This document shows, piece by piece, positions 1 to 9,744 of a stretch of 20,330 bases of DNA. The stretch lies in assembly GCA_013054445.1 (NCBI GenBank), contig JAAMPI010001070.1:1-20330 (forward strand), written 5' to 3'. The notes under the pieces were generated by a model. That model searched no databases, had not been told where the DNA came from, and was given only the letters and a program-made list of their open reading frames with translations. Source of the DNA: Cudoniella acicularis (Eukaryota; Ascomycota; Leotiomycetes; Helotiales; Helotiaceae). The translations under genes and the position numbers were made by a program. Within the stretch, counting starts at the first letter, position 1. Every line of letters starts with the position of its first letter.

Positions 1-176
1 CTGCTTGAGAAGGGCGCGGATCGTAGTATAGAGTGCAAAATGGCTGGAGTATCCTACAATTAGCATTATTCACTAGACATGACGGTGTGGAACAGCTTTT
101 GGTGATATATGGAGCACCTGAGCCAGAAGACTTGTATGGGTTTCAGCAGATGTTTTTGGTAAAACATTTTGTTTGA
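1..176 (+). pseudogene. ankyrin-repeat protein, C-terminal fragment, frameshifted
   Basis: The window opens inside a reading frame beginning LLEKGADRSIECK, which matches the end of an ankyrin repeat (LLxxGAD). That frame stops at 61-63. The next repeat continues in another frame: LQLALFTRHDGVEQLL, then VIYGAPEPEDLYGF, ending at TGA 174-176. The two pieces join naturally around 45-52 as one ankyrin repeat followed by a half repeat and a short tail. One frameshift therefore separates them; it could be a real lesion or a base-calling error. Ankyrin repeats are protein-interaction modules, and in fungi they often sit at the C-terminus of NLR-like or other large accessory proteins. The N-terminal part lies outside the window, so the full architecture is unknown. 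The fragment converges on the kinase-like fragment that ends at 350. Confidence 0.6.
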
Positions 177-349
177 TATGGTCGCTGCAGAACTTCTATT
201 GGCCATCACGGCATTGTCCGTTGTGAATGGTAGTAGTTGTATGCTATAGCCTTCTCTCAAAAGTATCCTTAGAATTCGTATTGCATGGTGGAAATAGATC
301 AATGGGAGCAATTACTGAATATGTGTCAGCGCTTGGTAGTGTATATTTT

Positions 350-735
350 TTAGATTAGAATCTTTACCCCTCGTTTTCTGATTTTCCCTGACACCTCCCA
401 GGTATTTTCATCTTGCTGCTTGAAGGCACTCAGGATAGCTCTGGCCTCTTCGAAATCTTCCTGATTGTCTCTCTTTAGCCCATATGAATTCATCATATCG
501 TTCAGGTCCTTGAAAGCCTGCAGCTTTGACCGATTGTGATATAGATCTATCTTTCGGTTGGATGTTGGTGGGGGGTTTGCACTTCAGCCGGGTATTTCAT
601 TCGCTCTTCTCGTGGCGCAACAGGAAACTTGAGGACGGTCGTCTCGTCGAAGGTGGCAACGTAGCCATTCGCGCCGGCGGCGATAAAGGAGCGGATTCCC
701 CTTGGATACCAAGGCTGAAAATCGTAGAGGTTCAT
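350..735 (-). pseudogene. protein-kinase-like N-lobe fragment with broken frame
   Basis: From the ATG at 735 the frame reads MNLYDFQPWYPRGIRSFI, then AAGANGYVATFDETTVLKFP. This looks like a kinase N-lobe: a glycine-rich loop (GANGYV, residues 21-26) and a VLK lysine (Lys36). It resembles the short fungal kinase-like proteins that read 'xTVLKFP' there. This frame stops at 547-549. Another frame is open across the junction and carries on as RKIDLYHNRSKLQAFKDLND, then an acidic, probably helical stretch, to TAA 350-352. No catalytic loop (HRD) or DFG is visible, and the total is only about 125 codons, so most of a kinase domain is missing. The best reading is a truncated, frameshifted relic. An intron is less likely because the second frame reads straight through the break. 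The function of the C-terminal part is unknown. Confidence 0.5.
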
Positions 736-792
736 CGTTCTGGGCAGAGCGCAGAACAGTTTGAACGGAGAGAAGAATTTGGTTTCGTGCGC

Positions 793-1278
793 TTAGTGAG
801 AGTCATTGAGGTATAGTAGTGATATTAGGCAGCTAATCGAAGATCGACGCCAGAGGAACCACTCGCCAAAAGTTCGTCGCGACAGAGGTTGAGGTAAAGG
901 GTTTAATTTGATTTGCATCTCTATTTGGGGCTCGTGTTCGCCTTGGGCTTCCTCTACAAATGGAAGGTTTAAGTTGGGTTGAGGGTCATTCTTGGCTTTG
1001 ACCTCTTTTCGTGGAGTATGTTCTTTGTATTCGGTTTTAATGAAGATCTGTGTTAGAGCTTCGTTATAACCGCGGTAAATAGTGGATGGGCTCATGTAAC
1101 CTAGTAGATAGCTTACAGATTCTGCGTCACAATGCTCTAACTTTATTTCCCGTTTTATCAATTTGGCGCTCGATGGACTTGTAGGAGCATCGGAATTGAA
1201 GGAGGTTTTGGAGGATTTCGTATGACGAGGTGTCGCGTTGCAATTGGCGTTGGATATGGCTTTGCGCTTCAAAGGCAT
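793..1278 (-). CDS. hypothetical lysine-rich protein, 161 aa
   Basis: An uninterrupted ATG frame of 161 codons. The N-terminus starts MPLKRKAIS, a nuclear-localisation-like basic cluster. It is followed by a Ser/Thr/Lys-rich low-complexity stretch and a middle segment (LGYMSPSTIYRGYNEALTQI, about residues 59-78) that looks folded. The C-terminus after about residue 135 (RRTFGEWFLWRRSS onward) is less convincing and could be read-through of a missed splice site. I recognise no domain. Two ACGCGT boxes lie 133-149 nt upstream of the ATG, mildly supporting a real promoter. A 72-codon frame overlaps it and I judge that to be a shadow. Coding status is uncertain; transcript evidence would decide. 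Confidence 0.4.
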   Translation of the reverse strand: MPLKRKAISNANCNATPRHTKSSKTSFNSDAPTSPSSAKLIKREIKLEHCDAESVSYLLGYMSPSTIYRGYNEALTQIFIKTEYKEHTPRKEVKAKNDPQPNLNLPFVEEAQGEHEPQIEMQIKLNPLPQPLSRRTFGEWFLWRRSSISCLISLLYLNDSH

Positions 1279-1410
1279 TTTTAGGTCGAATTCGAGGACA
1301 GGATGGATTAATTCCCTGGGTTGAGGAAAGAATGCGAAAGGTCATTGATGGGTGCTGGGGGAGATTGGATGATGGACGGGTTGTGGTGATGTGAGGTCAG
1401 TTCTAGCGTG

Positions 1411-1427
1411 ACGCGTTTAGAACGCGT
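1411..1427. promoter_or_regulatory. paired ACGCGT (MCB-like) boxes
   Basis: ACGCGT occurs at 1411-1416 and again at 1422-1427, five bases apart. ACGCGT is the MluI cell-cycle box bound by MBF-type APSES factors at G1/S in fungi. The pair sits upstream of the 161-aa ORF that starts at 1278. That the site is functional is inference from the motif and spacing only. Confidence 0.35.
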
Positions 1428-1635
1428 TGATCTACACACTCACGTGATACTCAAAAGATTTTTAGAAATAGAAAGTTAAGAGAAGAAGCAGTTTAATCGG
1501 CTGGCTTAATGCTAGATCCCTATGACACCGTTAATTGTTAGTTCTGTCACGGAACCAACAGCTTGGAGGTAAATAATGTGTGAAAATGTAAGTCAAAGTC
1601 AAAATTGATTTGTTTAAAAGCAGGTATGTTGGGCA

Positions 1636-3401
1636 TTAAAGCCGATATCTAAAACCAGGTACATTGTAATCCGTCGCGTCGTCGTCGCTTTTTTGAAGCA
1701 ATATCGGTTCCTCGTCGATTAAATCCTCCAAGACTGGTTGCTGGCTCAAGCCTGAGGTTCGCTCAGCGATATCTCGTTTCTTGTTGATGCGAATTAGGAA
1801 GAACCTCATAAATAGGCTTGTGAGAGAAACTAGAGCATAGGATATAGCAATAGATTTGAAAGCGGTGGGGTAATGCGGTGCTTCAGATTTGTGGAAAAGT
1901 TGGGGGCCGATTCTGAGATTGTCAGTTAATGTATGTTCATGAAAACAGGGATGAAGAGAATTCTTACATGTTTCCACCGCAGAACGAGCAGAACATCAAT
2001 GCCGTAACAGTCATTTTCTTAGTCACGCCTCGAAAATTCGACCCAACCAAAGCGATTGTCAACGGCATCACACCATGCGAGAAGCCTAATAAGTAGTACC
2101 CCGTCAGTTTGATCCATGGGTTAGGACCCCAATTCATGAGGGCGCTTCCGATGACAGGTGGGATTGTCATGGTCGAGATGAGAATGGTGGATGTGTTTCG
2201 ATGAAGTGTAGCGAGGCGACCGGAGACGAGAATAGTGGTTAGTGAGATGACAGAGGAGGGAAGACCAATGAGCGTTGATTGGAGGGGAGTGAAGCCAAAG
2301 CCGGTTAGGAGGAGATTTGCGAAGCCTTGGGTGCCGCCATTTGGGATCTTGCACATTGTGTTAGCAGATTGAGAAGTTAAAGGGCCAGTGGTGTGAAAAT
2401 AAACCTAATTAAAGTTACGTACCTGGGCGAACAGGGAGATGCAAACGCAAAACCAGGTTTTTGGATCGAGTAGACACTCAATTGCTTGCTCAACCTTCCA
2501 TTTGTGCATTGCCGCTGTAATAAGTTGAGAGCCAGAAGTCAAAACTCTCTGTTCAGCGAGTTCCTTTTCATCTTCATCCAGGAAATGAGCCGTTTCGATA
2601 GAATCTGGCAGGAATAACAGAACCACGAGGCCCCAGAGTGTGGTTGATGTTCCAAAAATCTAAATCTGTCAATAAATGGCGGGAGCTAAATCCGCTCAAC
2701 TCACAATATAAAGCCATTTCCATGGGGTGAGAGGATGTGTGATGTGTCCGATCACATAGGAAAATACACTTGCGACAGCCCCACCCGCAGAATTCCCAGC
2801 ATGACAGATGGCCATTCGACTTGGGAGTTCATCGCGAGTATACCACATACTCGTTATATACAACGCGGCAGGAGAAATTGTTGCCTCGAGCGCTCCAGTC
2901 AAAAATCTTGCCGTCATGAGCTCTCCATATGAAGAACAGAGCGAAGTTGCTGCCACAACGAATCCCCAAGCCACAACGTTAAATGCCATATATTTGCCGA
3001 CCGGAAGTTTCTGTATCAGTACAGTTGATGGGTATTCCCATATAAAGTACCCAACATAAAACATGCTTGATACCCAGCTATATTGGTTTCCAACAAGGTT
3101 CTGGTCCGGTCATATTAGTTACTGCGAAAAAGCATCCCTGAATATTACTCACAATGTCATCGCCCAACCCAAAAACGGAAGCACTTGACAAAATGCTTTT
3201 GTCAATAAAATTGAAGTTGAAAGTAATGAACAGAACGGGAAGCAGGCGCAAATCGATCTTTCGTAGAAGGACGGAGGCATTTGCGCAAAAGTTGTCCAGG
3301 TCTGAGCTCGAGGCATCACGGGGTATGCTATCGGCGGCTTTCGCATCTAGATCTTCCACAGCATGAGCGAGGCCCAACAGTGGAACTCTGTCTTCTGCCA
3401 T
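1636..3401 (-). CDS. MFS permease, Dal5/allantoate-pantothenate (ACS) type
   Basis: Five exons give 512 aa: 3153-3401, 2705-3100, 2423-2659, 1968-2347 and 1636-1912. The introns (52, 45, 75 and 55 nt) have GT..AG ends and restore family motifs at each junction. Family landmarks are RKIDLRLLPVLF at the start of helix 1 (residues 47-58), NQYSWVSSMFYVGYFIWEYP just after junction 1, and FLPDSIETAHFLDEDEKELA in the central cytoplasmic loop. IPNGGTQGF follows junction 3, and GNIIGPQLF is made across junction 4. Length and motifs match the Dal5 branch of the anion:cation symporter family, plasma-membrane proton symporters for allantoate, ureidosuccinate, pantothenate, nicotinate or similar anions. 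The exact substrate cannot be read from sequence. The ATG at 3401 (MAEDRVPLLG) is the first ATG in frame. The gene looks intact, and GATA motifs in its promoter suggest nitrogen control. Confidence 0.9.
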
Positions 3402-3433
3402 GTTATTTGTTGGCTGCAAAGATTCCTGTCGTG

Positions 3434-3714
3434 CTATCTGCAATTGTTTGGGGTGGGCCGGACATACGCCGCCGTTCAATATGAGGTAGAGCAAACCTAT
3501 TTACAGTTTGAGGCGCCTTCGAGTGTGTTGTGCACTACCGCACACTTCCTTCGATCTTCTCATGGCGCATTGCTGTTGGATACGTGACTTTGCAATGCAA
3601 AGAGACATTTGACGTTCGATGTTGCCGTTGATCACAAGGGGCTTTCGCCTATCTTATCTTAGCACAAGCTAGCTTAGCCGATCATGTGATTCTCCTCCTT
3701 TATCACATCACGTG
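3434..3714 (-). promoter_or_regulatory. permease promoter with GATA-factor motifs
   Basis: The 645-nt gap between the permease ATG (3401) and the DUF6604 copy 1 ATG (4047) is a divergent promoter region. HGATAR sites, bound by AreA-type nitrogen GATA factors, read on the minus strand at 3434-3439 (AGATAG), 3649-3654 (AGATAG), 3654-3659 (AGATAA) and 3700-3705 (TGATAA). Two of them abut. A palindromic CACGTG lies at 3709-3714. Nitrogen-responsive GATA control is established for yeast DAL5; its transfer to this gene is inference. I see no convincing gene in 3715-4046; an open frame there is a shadow running into the DUF6604 start. Confidence 0.4.
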
Positions 3715-4046
3715 TCCCGCTTTCCCACAACGTGGGAGGTCCCTATTTTTGGCGGAGTTGATCAGGTTTTACCGTTTCACACCACAAGCATTCCACTCCC
3801 CGAATTCTGTTTGTTTGCTTCGTGTCAACAGTTGTCCAAGTCGCGTTTGTTTCCGGACACAACCGTCAGCGCAAATACTGACAGCGGTTATGGTGCGCTA
3901 CAAAATCCAGAGCTCTTCCAAGCTCACTTCTCTCTTGGCTACAGTCTCCCCTCGGATGATAATTACCTGGCTGGACTGGCTGGTGGGTCACCACGACTTT
4001 TTCCGAATTTCTACTGGCCTCTTATCGCGAATAATACCACGCCAAC

Positions 4047-6340
4047 ATGTTGCCAGACTTCCTGGAGAGCACCTACATACGGTACAAGAAAGATACCTCC
4101 ATTTTCATCCAGCGGCTTTACGAAAATTGGAAGCAATGTGGCTTCAAACCCGCTGCCAAAAGTGTCAATGAGCACACTGAAACGAAAAATGAACCTGCAA
4201 CGGGCAGATTGAAGGGAAAAGCGCGAGCCTTGGCCAAAAAATCAAAGACTTCCACCCCTGACGCAAGTATCAAGAAAAAACAAGAGGAGGTTCTTGTAAA
4301 TGTGAGCGGACTCAATGCGTTTGCTGCAGCCGTCGCCTCATCGAAGGATATTTTGATCAAGGTTCCGTTTGAGATTATGCGAACGGGTCTTTGCTGCGTT
4401 TCTGCTCGGAAGAAATACACGGCATACTTTAGGAAACATATGGATTCGAATGCCGAGGAATTGGAGTCCAGTAACAAACATTCCTATTTCATCTCTGCTA
4501 TGGAAACCGCAATTCTGACCCTCCGACCTTCCTTTGTCACTTCGGCCGGCACTACGGTTCCTGATGCCGAAATCAGCTCGACAAACCCAAAGACTGCATT
4601 TGAAGAGTTGGCGAACCGTTTCGAAGCGCTCGACGTGGAGGATCTAAACGAGACGGATTCTGGAGTGCCGCCACCAAAGTCAAAGCATGATGAACCAATT
4701 TACGCAGTCGAGGCGCCGAAAGACGAGAAATCCATCTAGGAAGATAAGGCTTTCGCGCTTTTTTGTCTGTTCGATGATTTATTCTCTTTGCGTGAACGAA
4801 TTGGTAAGCTGTGGTATGACTATATCACGGATGATTTTGACTTTATAATGGCTTCTGTTACGACCAACATGGGTTTACAGTTAGCCTTGAGAGCTGAAAA
4901 GGAGCTGACTGATGTTTACCCCGAATTCAAAGACTATCAGAATGTCCTCATAACAATCCTTCCAATGATAGGAGAGACTAGGGTGGAGGAGAACACTATA
5001 GAATTAGATGACGAACTTGCAAGGCGGATTCTCGTGCCAGCTCATACCATGTTGGATGAAGTCTGCGACAATAAACTACAACCGTGCAAGGTTCTCATAA
5101 TGAAAAATCGAAGATACAACTCTCAAAACGGCCGTACGAAGATGTCTAAAGCAAACAGATTTCGATATCCCTGGCTTTTTTGGTCACTATCTTCCTTGGC
5201 GGGCACCACCTGCTTCGACACAGGCCCCCAGGAAGTTACATAGAGACAGGACTCGCGCATCTTTACAGCACAGCCAATCGCGTTAAGAGCACTCTTCAGA
5301 GATATTTGGATTTCTTGAAGGGTATCAAGAATCCAGATACTTGGCCAAAACAGAACCAGGATTGCGTCCAGCTCATCGCGATAATCGACAAGTCAGTTCT
5401 CAAGGATCCAGTGTTCCCACACAAAGAGCATCAGCGAATACAACTCTCCCTCCCTTCACACGCTGAAAGCGAAAGGCTTTTCTTGTACAAAAACCACCCA
5501 GTCCTCTGCGGTCTATCAGCATTGCGGAAATTTTTTGAATTTCAAGAGCTTGGTGTCACTCTCATCAATACCTGGGGTACTATAATTTATCTAGCTCACT
5601 TGTACAACGCTCTCCGGCACAAAACTCAACCCATTGAGCCTTGGACTATGATGGAGGAGGTTATCGCTTTACATTCTGAAGGTTGTGTGTTCGTCAGAGC
5701 AGCACCCATGGTAATCCAGGACTCCTTCAAGTAAGTATGTCTGATGCTTGGATGCTCTCCACGGCAATTTGCTCGTAACCGACGAGATTTCAAACCCGTG
5801 GTCTCAAAAAATGGACCTCGAGGTTTAAACGACACGTTTCCAATCTCAAGTGTCTTCCGAGAGGGCCTTCTCGGCGACGGCAATGGAACAGCGGTTCTCA
5901 CGATCGACAATATCGAGAATCTCCTTAACGACCAGGCCCGAATTGCCAGCCTGGCCTCCGATCGGCAAAACAAAGCATTGCGTCGGGAGTGGCGAAATCC
6001 CAAACGTCTGACGTCGTTAGAACTCCTCCAAGCCTTACGAGAGATCATACCTATCGAGTTGCCGAAACTTTAATTCAACTACTTCCTCATGCGCGAGCTC
6101 ATCACCCAACTCATGCGAACTCTCGTTGTCGAAATGGATGAAGATTTTCTCAAGTTTTTCGGCTCTAATTACATCGAGAACGAAGCGCAACTTCCTTTCA
6201 TTGGGCCATATGTTCTTCTAGTAGCTAATGGTAGCTCCCAGACGGCGAAACAGATGGGTATTGATGCTGATAGCAAGTTGCTTGAGAAAGCTGGCGAGGT
6301 TGTGGAGGGCTTTGTGCGTAAGCATGAGCATGACACTTGA
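4047..6340 (+). pseudogene. DUF6604-domain protein, copy 1, disrupted and intronless
   Basis: The start MLPDFLESTYIRYKKDTSIF is the typical N-terminus of fungal DUF6604 proteins. A Lys/Ala-rich RLKGKARALAKK linker and a VPFEIMRTGL..SARKKYTAYF segment follow, all DUF6604-like. The frame hits TAG 4737-4739 but continues in frame (EDKAFALFCLFDDLFSLRER), matching copy 2. Between about 5148 and 5182 only 35 nt lie where copy 2 has 168 nt. This deletion of about 133 nt shifts the frame, which resumes as VTIFLGGHHLLRHRP. Two further stops follow: TAA 5732-5734, where copy 2 has CAA, and TAA 6071-6073, where copy 2 has AAA. The homologous frame ends at TGA 6338-6340. Neither intron of copy 2 is present here. 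With four lesions it cannot make a full protein. The family's function is unknown. Confidence 0.8.
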
Positions 6341-6638
6341 AAATAGCGCAGTTGGGACGTGTTTGATCTTAGAATCGTGAGTCTTAATGCTTTCAGCAGT
6401 CAGGATTGCTGCAAATTTTCTTCATCTGCCTTGGTGGAAAATGTACATGTATTCATTCATGCCCTTTTCATTTCCCAAAAAGTGAACTTTTACCTCAGAA
6501 TCATTTAACCTTGCTAATTTTAAACAAGCAATTTTCGAAAGTGGTGATTATTTGCATTAATATATTGGTCGAAAAGGATACATATTTCAAACCCAAAAAT
6601 AGGAGAGATATAATTGAATGTATACAAGCTCCTTCATA

Positions 6639-6711
6639 CTCGCTTAGGTCACACCGACCCCGCACCCCGCAACGCAAGGAGGGGGATATGCGGGGCTAGT
6701 GACTAAGCGAG
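6639..6711. repeat. 73-bp imperfect palindrome (hairpin)
   Basis: The outer arms are CTCGCTTAGGTCAC (6639-6652) and GTGACTAAGCGAG (6699-6711), complementary except for one extra G. The inner arms CCCCGCA (6665-6671) and TGCGGGG (6689-6695) also pair. The sequence lies in the 708-nt gap between the two DUF6604 copies, about 340 nt upstream of the copy 2 ATG. It could be a miniature element, a structured RNA or a recombination scar. The remainder of 6341-7048 is AT-rich and shows no supportable gene. Confidence 0.6.
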
Positions 6712-7048
6712 ACAAGGTTCAGCAATCCATGTTTTTGGAAACTCTGTTGGTCTTCTTCTAACCTACAACTTCCAAAGTCAGATTTGTCGCATTCACTTAA
6801 GTTCCTGCCACAACTTCAAGCCCATCCGACGCTGGAGCGAAACACCTAAATCACCCTCATCTTCTGAAACTTTTGGCTACAACGACCTGACAGGTCAACT
6901 CATCGATTCGACTCTCGTGGGAGCCAGGGAGTCTTACGTCGAAGTGCCCACAGATCCGAGTCTTATTTTCCCCCTGTCTCTATATTTGGGATTGTATCCA
7001 CTCTTCACACTTTCAATCCGAAGATCTAGATTCAAAAATCTACCCAAT

Positions 7049-9744
7049 ATGTTACCAGACTTTTTAGAGAGTACATATAAACGGTACAAAAAGGATACCT
7101 CCGTTTTCCTCCAATGGTGAGCTTGACTTCATACTAATTTCCTCATTTTCACTTTGAAGACTGAGAGCCTGGAAGCTGTCTCGGGGACGGATGCGCATTG
7201 CTCGTTATATCTTGGGATCTAAGACGGCCACGAAGCTCTCGGCTCCTTTATATCCTCGTGGCATTTATAGTGCTAAATCGTTGAGTAGGCTCTTCGAGAA
7301 CGGAAAACGATGTGGATATATCGCTCCTGTCAAAGTTGACCAGCCAGCTCCTTCCGTACCAAAAAGTGCTCGCCTGAAAGGCAAAGCTCGAGCTGAAGCC
7401 AAGAAAGCAAGTCAAGGGGCAAAAAGCCAACAAGTTCCGAAGACTACACCGGCAAAGGCAAGCAGCTCCGTCATCAATTTAAAGGAGCTTTTACCACAAG
7501 CCACCGCAATTGTGGCATCAAAGAAGCCCGTGATCGAAGTGCCAACCAGCATCATACAAGCTGGACTCCGTGCCATATCTGCTCGCAAACGCTGTGCTGC
7601 CTACTTTGCTAGTGGAGCAGTCGAAAAAGACAAAGAAGTCAAGCAAGCCAACCATCGGCACATATATATTATCTCGTTGATGGAAGAAGTTCTTCTCACT
7701 CTGCAACCGTGCTTCGCTGCCTCTGTTGATAAAGGGTCAACTGCGGAATCTGAATCATTGAATAATGATTTTGAATTTTTGAAGAACCGCTTCGCAGCTC
7801 TTGACGTTGAAGAACCGTTTGACCAATATCTCGAAACTCCAACAACATCAAGACCACCCCCTCAACAATTTGCCGAACCCCTTTACGAATTCGAGGATCC
7901 GATTACCAAAGAAGACGTGGAAGAGGAGAAACTCTTTGCACTCTTTTGTCTTTTCGACGACTTGTGGAATCTCCGGGAATATTTGCTAGAAATCTAGCTC
8001 GAATACAAGAATGGTAAAATAGACTTGATTACAGCCTCAGTCATCACAAATACTGCCTTCCAATTAGCTGAACGAACTCAACAAGATACTCTCGCGATTT
8101 ATCCTGAATTCAGAGACAATGCAAATATTCGAAAAGCCATTCATAGAGATGTAGGATCATTTGTACCAGACGATCCAGTCGAGGAATAGCTTTATGCCGA
8201 TATCCACAGTTTACTGGATAGCTTTTGCGACGTCTTGGTACCAAAGCAGGTCCCAGTCTCGAAACGAGGTCACTTTGGTGTCTACAATCCACTTTCAAAC
8301 AGATCAAAAATGTCGTATAAAGAGAAACATCACGAAAATATGATAATACTGATCGATATTCTACCGGAGTTTGCTTTCATTTCCAGATATGGGATGAAGC
8401 TGTTTGCCTCGGACGAAATAACTCGCGGACTCTCGGAAATGGTCAGAACCAAGCACATTGAAACATGGGTCATTTTTGCAACCAAAATCTTCCTCGACAT
8501 CCATCACTTATTACGACAGAATGTTGATCGCGCCTTCACCGAGCTACAATATGTGGGCAAGCATGCAGTCCACACTTTAACAAGATACTTTGAATTCTCC
8601 CAAGGACTGACAAGACCCTCAACTTGGCCAGAGAGCAACGATAAAATTGGGAGCAGTCTCAATGAGGGCTTCAAAAAGTTCATTTTGAAAGATGCCATGT
8701 TTCCTTTGAAAGTCGACCATAATCAGACGCTTCGACAACCCCCACCGGCGGAGAGCGAGCGATTCTACTTGCTAAAAAGACATCCAATCTTTTGTGGCAT
8801 ATTAGCGTTTCGCACGATTCTAGAGGTCAACTATTTCGGGAATTCTGTAGCTAATGCCTGTGGTTCAATCATCTATCCCGCCCATCTCTATAATGCGCTC
8901 CGTCAAAAGGACAATCCTATCAAGCCCTGGCCTTTAATGGACCAGGCAATTGCCATACACACGGAAGAACGAGTTTTTGTTGGCAGCGCGCCGAAGTCAC
9001 TAGCAGATTGCTCTAAGCAAGTTTCACTCATGCTAGGTTATTCCGTCGAACAATTTGCCCGCAACAGACGGCAGAATGGGCCGATTATATCAAAGAAAGG
9101 GCCCCGAGGACTGAAAAAAACTTCAGTTCTAGGAGAGTTCTATCGAGAAGGTCTTGCAACTAATGGAGGCATGGCAATTACTATCCACAACGTGGAGGAG
9201 CTGCTCAATGAGCAGGCTATGGATTCCGAACTCGCGTCAAAACCTAATAGCAAGTCGGCCCGGCGTGCATGGGCAGCCACTCGACGCCTTACCCCGCTGC
9301 AGCTACTGGAGGCTTTAAGAGACTACCTCCCGATCGAACTCGGAAAGTTAAAATTCGACTATTTTCGGCTTCATGAGCAGAGTATCCAGTAAGCACCCTT
9401 TTTCTTTCTTTGTCCTTTCCCCTTTACTCCCCACCTTATGTGGCCAGGAAGATAGATCACCCCATCTGCTCTCAGCTCCCCCATCAAAAAACGTGCTAAT
9501 AAGTTGAAGGATGTTACGAACAATTGTTATTGAAATGGATCAAGACTTCCTGAAATATCTCGGACAAGGATATCTTGAAAATGAATCGCAGCTGCCCTTC
9601 ATTGCGCCTTACGTTATCATGATTGCTACACAAACGATTAGGGGCGCTGAACATTTGAAAGTACCTAACGCCGGAAGCAAGGTCCTTGAAAAGGCGGGTC
9701 GGGTGGTTGAGGAATTTATAGAAAAAGAGCAGCAGAACGCTTGA
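7049..9744 (+). pseudogene. DUF6604-domain protein, copy 2, two in-frame TAG codons
   Basis: Exons 7049-7116, 7289-9388 and 9510-9744 would give about 800 codons. Exon 1 reads MLPDFLESTYKRYKKDTSVF and splits a Trp codon at a GTGAGC donor. The acceptor GAGTAG at 7283-7288 restores LQWLFENGKRCGY. The last intron (9389-9509) has a GTAAGC donor and a GTGCTAATAAG branch region, and rejoins at SIQ-MLRTIVIEMDQ. The domain order is DUF6604 (about residues 1-200), an acidic linker, then a long helical C-terminal region ending near LEKAGRVVEEFIEKEQ. TAG codons interrupt the frame at 7995-7997 (copy 1 has TGG) and 8187-8189 (copy 1 has Arg). Splicing does not plausibly remove them, because conserved coding sequence flanks and separates both. 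Apart from these two codons the gene is whole, so inactivation may be recent or allelic. Function is unknown. Confidence 0.8.

Noticed and set aside
2121..2354. 77-codon minus-strand frame overlapping permease exon 4
   Set aside because: It is out of frame with the permease motifs and its Pro/His/Ser-rich composition is typical of a shadow frame.
3686..4212. Open frames of 161-166 codons overlapping the DUF6604 copy 1 start
   Set aside because: They run through the promoter and then out of frame with the recognisable DUF6604 start. They have no family motifs.
4737..4739. Stop codon recoding (TAG read-through) as a system in the DUF6604 genes
   Set aside because: Copy 1 also has TAA stops and a frameshifting deletion, and nearby intact genes use normal codons. 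Pseudogenisation is the simpler reading.
5626..6048. 140-codon minus-strand frame
   Set aside because: It is antisense to the conserved C-terminal region of DUF6604 copy 1 and is explained as a shadow.
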